Origin: Clostridium jeddahitimonense
Lineage (GTDB): Bacteria > Bacillota > Clostridia > Clostridiales > Clostridiaceae
Direction: 5' to 3'
DNA: 62,938 nt
Assembly: GCA_000753455.2 (NCBI GenBank)
Contig: LM994670.1
Span: 2,119,505 to 2,182,442 of the forward strand
Below are positions 57,598 to 62,938 of this stretch, piece by piece. Positions within the stretch are counted from its first letter, which is position 1. Every line of letters starts with the position of its first letter. Below the pieces are notes generated by a model, which had not been told where the DNA came from, ran no database searches, and saw nothing but the letters and a program-made list of their open reading frames with translations. A program made the translations under genes and the position numbers.

Positions 57598-58686
57598 TTA
57601 TTTTTTTATAACTTCCTCTATTTGTTTTACTATTTCATCTTCTGGATTAAGTTTCTTAGCTATTTCTAAATGTATCTTAGCATTCTCCTCATCACCTATA
57701 TTTAAGTAACACATTATAATATTAGTGCAAATTTCTACATCTCTAGATGCTTCAAAAGCCTTTTTAAACAAATCAATAGCTTTTTGATATTCTCCAATAC
57801 AAGCATAGTTAAGTCCAAGCTCTACTACTACCTCAAGAATACCACTTTCTCTTCTTATACTTTCTTCCAAATAATATATAGCCTTATCATAATTTTCTAA
57901 CTTTCTAAAGGCCATCCCTAAGTAATAGTAAAGTAATGGATTCTCCTCAAAATCATTAGCTAATCTTAATAGTATCTCTATTGATTTTGTTGGATTATTT
58001 TCTAATAAAGCTATTGCTTTCTCATAATCAGCAATATTATTAATGTCATCATTTAAAACTTGTATTTCTGCAGTTTCTTTTCCACCTTTATTAAAATACT
58101 CATTTAACGCTACTCTTGCAGCTTCAAACTCGCCTTTTTCCTTTAATATCATAGCTTTATATAAGTAGCTTTCTGGAATCTTCAACAATCTTTCTTCTGC
58201 ATATTCTATATCACCCATAAGAATTTCACTAAAAGCACTATCTTTTTCTCTTATAGCTTCACCTACTAATAAAAGCTTTTTATAAACATCTAAATCTTTT
58301 GAATATCTATAGTAACCTTTTAATAAAAGATATCCATTTAAAAGTTCATCCTTTTCTATAGCTTTACTTATTAAAGATTTTATACAATTCTCTGTATCTT
58401 TTATATAATCTAATATAAGCTCATAATCCTCATTGAACCTTAAATTTTCATCGCAACCTATAGCTGTAAACATCCCTTCTATAAAACAGTATATAGGAAT
58501 ATTTTTTAATTTTATTTCATTTTGTATATTTGAACTTATATATTTTGAATCTATTGGCATATATAATTCTTTATTTCTTAATGTTACATATTCAGGTATA
58601 CCTATATTTTCTTTAAAACCCTTAATATTCATCTCTAAAAATAAAAGCTTACCTAATTTTTCTTTAATCATTGCATTATAATCCAT
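57598..58686 (-). CDS. Tetratricopeptide repeat protein
   Basis: A 362-residue soluble protein with at least three TPR motifs in the C-terminal part (for example NPLLYYYLGMAFRKLENYD and VVVELGLNYACIGEYQKAID). The N-terminal 130 residues do not resemble a known domain. It is probably a scaffold. It starts the surface-glycan operon and has an AGAGGAGTG site. Confidence 0.8.
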   Translation of the reverse strand: MDYNAMIKEKLGKLLFLEMNIKGFKENIGIPEYVTLRNKELYMPIDSKYISSNIQNEIKLKNIPIYCFIEGMFTAIGCDENLRFNEDYELILDYIKDTENCIKSLISKAIEKDELLNGYLLLKGYYRYSKDLDVYKKLLLVGEAIREKDSAFSEILMGDIEYAEERLLKIPESYLYKAMILKEKGEFEAARVALNEYFNKGGKETAEIQVLNDDINNIADYEKAIALLENNPTKSIEILLRLANDFEENPLLYYYLGMAFRKLENYDKAIYYLEESIRRESGILEVVVELGLNYACIGEYQKAIDLFKKAFEASRDVEICTNIIMCYLNIGDEENAKIHLEIAKKLNPEDEIVKQIEEVIKK

Positions 58687-58721
58687 GTATTACACTCCTC
58701 TAGTAGATTATTTCTTTTATC

Positions 58722-58750
58722 ATAATACATTATTCCTATAAAACTTTCAA
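58722..58750 (-). promoter_or_regulatory. Promoter of the surface-glycan operon
   Basis: On the minus strand TTGAAA, 17 bases, TATTAT, about 40 bases before the TPR gene. The operon then runs with gaps of 24 bases or less to 51421. Confidence 0.75.
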
Positions 58751-58769
58751 ATAAAACCAATAAATATGA

Positions 58770-58798
58770 TAAAAAGCTACCAGTTTCCCAGTAGCTTT
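58770..58798 (-). terminator. Terminator after the phosphohexomutase gene
   Basis: An 8-bp AAAGCTAC/GTAGCTTT stem with a 10-base loop, followed on the minus strand by TTTT. It separates this gene from the glycan operon. Confidence 0.8.
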
Positions 58799-58851
58799 AA
58801 TTATTACACTAATTTAGTTGTAATATCTCAGTTTAAAATATAAACCATTAA

Positions 58852-60579
58852 TTAAACTAACTTTTCATTAACTATTGTCATAACACGTTCTTTAAAACTT
58901 GCTATTTTCTCAGCAGAATCTTCTAATCCTGTTCCTTTAATAGCTAGATATATTTTCATCTTTGGCTCAGTACCTGAAGGTCTTACAACAAACCATGAAC
59001 CATTATCTAATATAAACTTAAGAACATTAGACTTCGGTAAGTTAATTTCTTTCTCTGTATTATTAACTAAATCTTCTTCTTTGCTTAGTCTGTAATCTAA
59101 CTTAGTATTAACCTTAACTCCATCAACATCAGTTAAGCTTGAGTTTCTTAATGAATCTATACATTGCGCTATTTTTTCTTGACCTTCTTTACCTTTTAGT
59201 TCTATAGATATTAAGTCTTCTTTAAAGAATCCAAATTCTTTATAAAGGTCAATTAATGCATCATAAAGACTCATTCCTTTTTCTTTATAATAAAGAGTCA
59301 TTTCTGCAATTAGCATAGAAGCTATTACAGCATCTTTATCTCTTACAAATTCACCTGCTAAATAACCATAGCTTTCTTCAAATCCAAATAGATATTTTCT
59401 ATCTCCCGCTTCACCAAACTCTCTTATTTTTTCACCTATATATTTAAATCCAGTTAAAACATCCATAACTTCAATGTTATATGCTTTAGCTATTTCTTTT
59501 ACACCTTCTGAAGTAACAATAGTTTTAACTATAACCCCATTTTCAGGTAATCTATTCTCTTCTTTTAGAGCTGATAAAATATAGTTACTTAATAATAGTC
59601 CTGTTTGGTTACCGGTTAACACTTGATATTCACCATTGCTATCTTTAACAACTACACCAATTCTATCTGCATCTGGGTCTGTTCCAAATATTATATCTGG
59701 ATTAGATTCTTTAGCCATTTCTAAAGCTAATCTAAACACCTTTGGATCTTCTGGATTCGGATATGGCGCTGTTGGAAAGTTTCCATCTGGCATCTCTTGC
59801 TCTTTAACAACTTCAACATTTTCATATCCAAGTTCTTTTAAAACTCTTCTTACAGGCATATTTCCACTACCATGTATTGGAGTGTATATAACTTTTAAAT
59901 CCTTCGCTTTAGTAGCTACTAAATCTTTTCTTATTGTTAATGATTTAACTTCTTCTATATAAGCCTTATCAACTTCTTCTCCTATATATACTAAAAGCCC
60001 TTTATTTATTGCTTCATCTTTTGATACTAATTTAATTTGATTAAAATCTGAAATATTGTTTACTTCATTAATTATTATGTTAGCCTTCTCATCAGTTACT
60101 TGTCCACCGAATTCATCATAAACTTTATATCCATTATAAATCTTCGGATTGTGAGAAGCAGTTATAACTATTCCACCCTTACACTCTAAATGTCTAACTG
60201 TATATGAAAGCATTGGTGTAGGTCTTAAACCTTCAAATAAATATACCTTTATATTATTAGCACAAAGTGTTAATGCTGCAGATTCAGCAAATTCCTTTGA
60301 CATATTTCTTGAATCATAAGCTATAGCTATTGATGGGTTCTCAAATGAATTATTTAAATAATTAGCAAACCCTTGTGTAGCTTTAGAAACTGTATGAACA
60401 TTCATTCTGTTAGTACCGGCTCCTATAACCCCTCTTAATCCGCCAGTACCAAAGTCTAAATCTTTATAAAATCTATCTTCAATTTCTTTTTCATCTGTAA
60501 CACTTCTTAATTCTTCTTTAATTTCTTCATTTATGTCTTTTGAGTTTAACCATAAATTATATTTTTCTTTGTATGCCAT
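58852..60579 (-). CDS. Phosphoglucomutase/phosphomannomutase (PgcA type)
   Basis: A 575-residue alpha-D-phosphohexomutase. The phosphoserine loop is VITASHNPKIYNGYK, the metal loop DPDADRIGV, the sugar loop GFEESYGYL and the phosphate loop RPSGTEPKMKIY. It interconverts 6- and 1-phosphates of glucose or mannose and so supplies sugar nucleotides for the glycan genes nearby. The length fits PgcA rather than GlmM. Confidence 0.95.
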   Translation of the reverse strand: MAYKEKYNLWLNSKDINEEIKEELRSVTDEKEIEDRFYKDLDFGTGGLRGVIGAGTNRMNVHTVSKATQGFANYLNNSFENPSIAIAYDSRNMSKEFAESAALTLCANNIKVYLFEGLRPTPMLSYTVRHLECKGGIVITASHNPKIYNGYKVYDEFGGQVTDEKANIIINEVNNISDFNQIKLVSKDEAINKGLLVYIGEEVDKAYIEEVKSLTIRKDLVATKAKDLKVIYTPIHGSGNMPVRRVLKELGYENVEVVKEQEMPDGNFPTAPYPNPEDPKVFRLALEMAKESNPDIIFGTDPDADRIGVVVKDSNGEYQVLTGNQTGLLLSNYILSALKEENRLPENGVIVKTIVTSEGVKEIAKAYNIEVMDVLTGFKYIGEKIREFGEAGDRKYLFGFEESYGYLAGEFVRDKDAVIASMLIAEMTLYYKEKGMSLYDALIDLYKEFGFFKEDLISIELKGKEGQEKIAQCIDSLRNSSLTDVDGVKVNTKLDYRLSKEEDLVNNTEKEINLPKSNVLKFILDNGSWFVVRPSGTEPKMKIYLAIKGTGLEDSAEKIASFKERVMTIVNEKLV

Positions 60580-60608
60580 ACCTATCCCTCCTAAACGTTA
60601 TCTCGTAT

Positions 60609-60637
60609 ATTATATAACATTTTGGGAAATTTTTAAA
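60609..60637 (-). promoter_or_regulatory. Promoter of the phosphohexomutase gene
   Basis: On the minus strand TTTAAA, 17 bases, TATAAT, about 30 bases before the ATG at 60579. Confidence 0.6.
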
Positions 60638-60682
60638 GAAAAAGTATGAGCTTAATACTAATTATTACTATTAAGCTCATAC
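60638..60682 (-). terminator. Terminator after rplY/ctc
   Basis: A 14-bp perfect stem (60644-60657 with 60669-60682) with an 11-base loop, followed on the minus strand by TTTTCTTT. It ends the L25/Ctc gene. Confidence 0.87.
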
Positions 60683-60690
60683 TACTAATT

Positions 60691-61281
60691 TTATTCTGCT
60701 TCTTCTTGTGCTAAATCCATATCATCTGATACAGTCTTTCTTTCATAGCTTACAGCTGCTATTACAGAATTCAAATCATCTAATATAGATATTTCTGATG
60801 CAACTTCCAAATCTCCAAGTTTATATACAGCTCCAACTGTTCCAGATCCAACATTTAAATTTATATATTTAGGTAGAGAATCTACAGAACATTCGATCTT
60901 TACACTATCTTTTTCCTTTTGTAATACTGAACCTCTACGATTTATATATTCTTCTCCTATATAATGTATTGGTACAGATGAAATAATTTTATCCTTACCT
61001 TTTAACTCTTCTAAATCTAAATGTATAATTTTATTAGTAGCAGGATCTCTTTGCACCTCTTTAATTAAAGCTTTATGATTTTCTCCATTTAAAAGAACAT
61101 CAATTATTCCATGCTCACCAGTTGATGCTATTTCGTGAACTAATTCTAAGTCTCCTACTTCAAACATAAAATTATTTATAGCTTTTCCATATAGTACTCC
61201 AGGAATATTCCCACTTTTTCTAGCCTTCTTAGCACTATTGGGTACATTTTTATCTCTCATTTTTAATTCTAAATTTGACAA
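60691..61281 (-). CDS. rplY: Ribosomal protein L25/Ctc/TL5 family
   Basis: A 196-residue two-domain 5S rRNA-binding protein (long Ctc form). The N-domain includes SAKKARKSGNIPGVLYGK, and the C-domain GEEYINRRGSVLQKEKDSV. In B. subtilis ctc responds to general stress. The start is a TTG at 61281 placed seven bases after AGGAGG. The longest ORF starts 15 codons earlier without a ribosome site. Confidence 0.94.
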   Translation of the reverse strand: MSNLELKMRDKNVPNSAKKARKSGNIPGVLYGKAINNFMFEVGDLELVHEIASTGEHGIIDVLLNGENHKALIKEVQRDPATNKIIHLDLEELKGKDKIISSVPIHYIGEEYINRRGSVLQKEKDSVKIECSVDSLPKYINLNVGSGTVGAVYKLGDLEVASEISILDDLNSVIAAVSYERKTVSDDMDLAQEEAE

Positions 61282-61612
61282 AATAATTCCTCCTATCGAT
61301 AAAACTCTCTTGAATATTCTTAACAAAAAAACTATCTTTTATTCATTTCCTTTAGCTTTATCCAATAAAACAATATATTTCTATAAAATTACCTTCCAAA
61401 TTTGAGTTTTAAATTTTTCGCAGAGATCTTTACCTTATTTTTACAAATAAATTTCACAATACGAAATTATTTATATGTATCTATAGCTAAAAATTTTAAA
61501 TATAATCTCTATAAATATGCTTTTTTATCTTTTTTTATCATTTTCTCATGTAACAACTCGTTTTTTTCGTACTATATTATAATTAGGGTTTCAATTTATG
61601 AAATATTTTTTA
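61282..61612. other. Intergenic region between divergent rplY and glmS
   Basis: Very AT-rich sequence. I see no gene: one forward open frame (61402-61665) has a TTG start without a ribosome site and composition of random AT-rich DNA. It should hold the rplY promoter, but I could not choose one. Confidence 0.5.
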
Positions 61613-61640
61613 TAGACAAAAAAATTTTTTATGATAGAAT
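61613..61640 (+). promoter_or_regulatory. Promoter of glmS
   Basis: TAGACA, 16 bases, TAGAAT. Transcription would begin near 61647, about 65 bases before the ribozyme cleavage site. Confidence 0.6.
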
Positions 61641-61705
61641 TAACTCGTTAAATAATTTTTTGTGAAAGGGGGACAATATTATAGAACAATATTTTATAAT
61701 AAAAC

Positions 61706-62062
61706 TTAAAAGCGCCAGAACTTAAGTGTGACAAGCCTTACTAATAAATAAAAGCTTTGGTAATAAAAATTAGTAAGCTCAAAAAATCGTAGATTTGGAT
61801 TTTTTTAAACTGCTCAGCTTATGCCGAGTGATGTAGGCGAACTGAATCTAAGATTTTTCATATAAAGTCTCAGTATAAAACTGAGTAAGTTCGCCTATCC
61901 AAATTAAAATTTGGAGGCTCACTTAAGTTGACGAGGATGGGGAGTATCGAATTCTTCGGCGGGTGCCCCACGGTATCGCACTACCGTTAACAGTTAGTAA
62001 ATCTACAAAGTGATTTGTAGGACAACACTAACTTGGTGTTAAAACCACCTATTGGTTTTGGA
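61706..62062 (+). ncRNA. glmS ribozyme: glmS ribozyme (glucosamine-6-phosphate riboswitch)
   Basis: A self-cleaving RNA in the glmS leader activated by glucosamine-6-phosphate. The cleavage-site core AGCGCCAGAACT is at 61711-61722, with cutting expected between A61711 and G61712. The conserved core continues from about 61929 (ACGAGGATGGGGAGTATCG, GGCGGGTGCCCCACGG, then the CTACCGTTAACAGTTAG part). P1 is AACTTAAGT (61719-61727) with ACTTAAGTT (61921-61929). The loop of P1, usually short or variable, is replaced by about 193 bases of structured sequence. The 3' limit is approximate. Confidence 0.95.
61728..61920 (+). other. Structured insertion within P1 of the glmS ribozyme
   Basis: Seen helices: AGCCTTACTAAT (61734-61745) with ATTAGTAAGCT (61769-61779); ATTTGGAT (61793-61800) with ATCCAAAT (61897-61904); AGGCGAACT (61835-61843) with AGTTCGCCT (61888-61896), which directly abuts the former on the 3' side; CTCAG/CTGAG (61869-61885); and CTCaGC/GCcGAG (61813-61828). 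Together they make a branched domain with a three-way junction. Function unknown. Confidence 0.75.
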
Positions 62063-62143
62063 ACTATAGGGATAGTATACCCTTTTTTCAAAACAATAGT
62101 CATAACTTAATTATAATAAGGAATAGGAAGGAAGATTAAATTT

Positions 62144-62938
62144 ATGTGCGGAATAGTTGGATATGTAGGAAATAGACAAGCATCTTCTATATTAGTAGAA
62201 GGATTATCAAAATTAGAATATAGAGGTTATGACTCTGCAGGTATTGCAGTATTAAATAACAACGAAATTGAAGTTAGAAAATTTAAAGGTCGTCTTCAAA
62301 ACCTTGCAAATAGCTTAAATGAAAAACCTATAAACGGTAATATTGGAATTGGGCATACAAGATGGGCTACTCACGGCGAGCCATCAGATGTTAACTCTCA
62401 CCCACATTCTAATGCTAATGTAACTTTAAGTGTTGTTCATAATGGGATAATAGAAAATTATATAAAATTAAGAGAATGGTTAACTTCTAAAGGATATACT
62501 TTTTTCTCAGAAACTGATACAGAAGTAATACCAAACCTAATAGATTTTTATTATGAAGGTGATTTATTTGATGCTGTAGTAAAAGCAACTTCAAAATTAG
62601 AAGGAAGCTTTGCTATAGGTGTTGTAAATAAAAACGAACCTGATAAGCTTATAGCCGTAAGAAAAGATAGTCCACTAATAGTTGGATTAGGTAATGATGA
62701 GTTCTTTATAGCATCTGATATCCCAGCAGTTTTAAACTACACTAGAAATATTTATCTTTTAGAAGATAAAGAATTTGTTATATTAACAAAAGATGGTGTA
62801 GAACTTAGAACTGAAGAAGGCGAAAAAATTGAAAAAGAAATTTATCATGTCACTTGGAATGTAGATGCAGCAGAAAAAGGTGGATATGAAGACTTTATGT
62901 TAAAAGAAATCCACGAGCAACCAAAAGCTGTTAAAGAT
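62144..62938 (+). CDS. glmS: GlmS, glutamine-fructose-6-phosphate aminotransferase (5' part)
   Basis: The first 265 codons of glmS; the gene runs past the window end. The enzyme makes glucosamine-6-phosphate for cell wall precursors. The class II glutamine amidotransferase domain is intact: catalytic Cys2 after the initiator Met (MCGIVGYVG), EYRGYDSAG, HTRWATHG and HNGIIENY. The isomerase domain is only just beginning (GGYEDFMLKEIHEQP). The ATG follows AGGAAGGA. Control is by the glmS ribozyme in the leader. Confidence 0.97.
   Translation, partial: MCGIVGYVGNRQASSILVEGLSKLEYRGYDSAGIAVLNNNEIEVRKFKGRLQNLANSLNEKPINGNIGIGHTRWATHGEPSDVNSHPHSNANVTLSVVHNGIIENYIKLREWLTSKGYTFFSETDTEVIPNLIDFYYEGDLFDAVVKATSKLEGSFAIGVVNKNEPDKLIAVRKDSPLIVGLGNDEFFIASDIPAVLNYTRNIYLLEDKEFVILTKDGVELRTEEGEKIEKEIYHVTWNVDAAEKGGYEDFMLKEIHEQPKAVKD

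Noticed and set aside
61402..61665. Forward open frame of 87 codons before glmS
   Set aside because: TTG start with no ribosome site, composition of random AT-rich DNA, and it runs through the glmS promoter.
62062..62096. Terminator-like AGGG/CCCT with T run before glmS
   Set aside because: Only three to four stem pairs; more likely part of the 3' end of the ribozyme or its linker.

Overview
The window is 62.9 kb of very AT-rich DNA. It comes from an endospore-forming low-GC Firmicute, most likely Clostridium sensu stricto. Indicators are the spo0A-spoIVB-recN-argR-nadK-tlyA-dxs-ispA-xseBA-folD-nusB order, the complete spoIIIAA-AH operon, spoVD/spoVE in the division cluster, pdaA, and strong AGGAGG ribosome sites. 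I do not assign a species. Almost all genes lie on the minus strand; only rqcH (25752), pdaA (50554) and glmS (62144) read forward. No phage, insertion sequence, CRISPR array, tRNA or rRNA was seen.

Layout: (1) 1-12,500 holds spo0A, spoIVB, and the recN-to-nusB run of repair, cofactor, isoprenoid and transcription genes, then an Asp23-family gene. (2) 12,584-18,784 holds the spoIIIA channel operon, a zinc-ribbon gene and efp. (3) 18,948-24,471 is a compact type IV pilus-like operon: ATPase, membrane platform, four pseudopilins and three small divergent proteins placed like PilM/N/O. A lipoprotein gene precedes it. (4) 25,752-32,844 holds rqcH, an RNA methyltransferase, pyrR, a pseudouridine synthase, divIVA, ylmH, sepF and yggS; yggS appears to start at AUA. 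(5) 32,976-44,990 is the dcw cluster (ylxX, sbp, ylxW, divIB, spoVE, mraY, murF, murE, spoVD, ftsL, rsmH, mraZ), headed by a promoter and three tandem MraZ boxes. (6) 45,279-50,454 holds ychF and a heterodimeric ABC exporter preceded by a consensus promoter, a 33-codon leader ORF and two tandem terminators. (7) 50,554-58,686 holds pdaA and a surface-glycan operon (TPR, WecG/TagA-type transferase, MurJ-family flippase, two glycosyltransferases, a cyclodeaminase-like gene, an alpha/beta hydrolase). (8) 58,852-62,938 holds a phosphohexomutase, ribosomal protein L25/Ctc, and glmS behind a glmS ribozyme with an unusually large structured P1 insertion.

The most interesting items are the leader-ORF/tandem-terminator arrangement ahead of the BmrCD-like exporter, the roughly 190-nt multi-helix insert in P1 of the glmS ribozyme, the reduced pilus operon, and the AUA start of yggS. 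Many start codons were moved from the longest ORF to the site with the best ribosome binding site; this is noted per gene. Coordinates were derived by eye.
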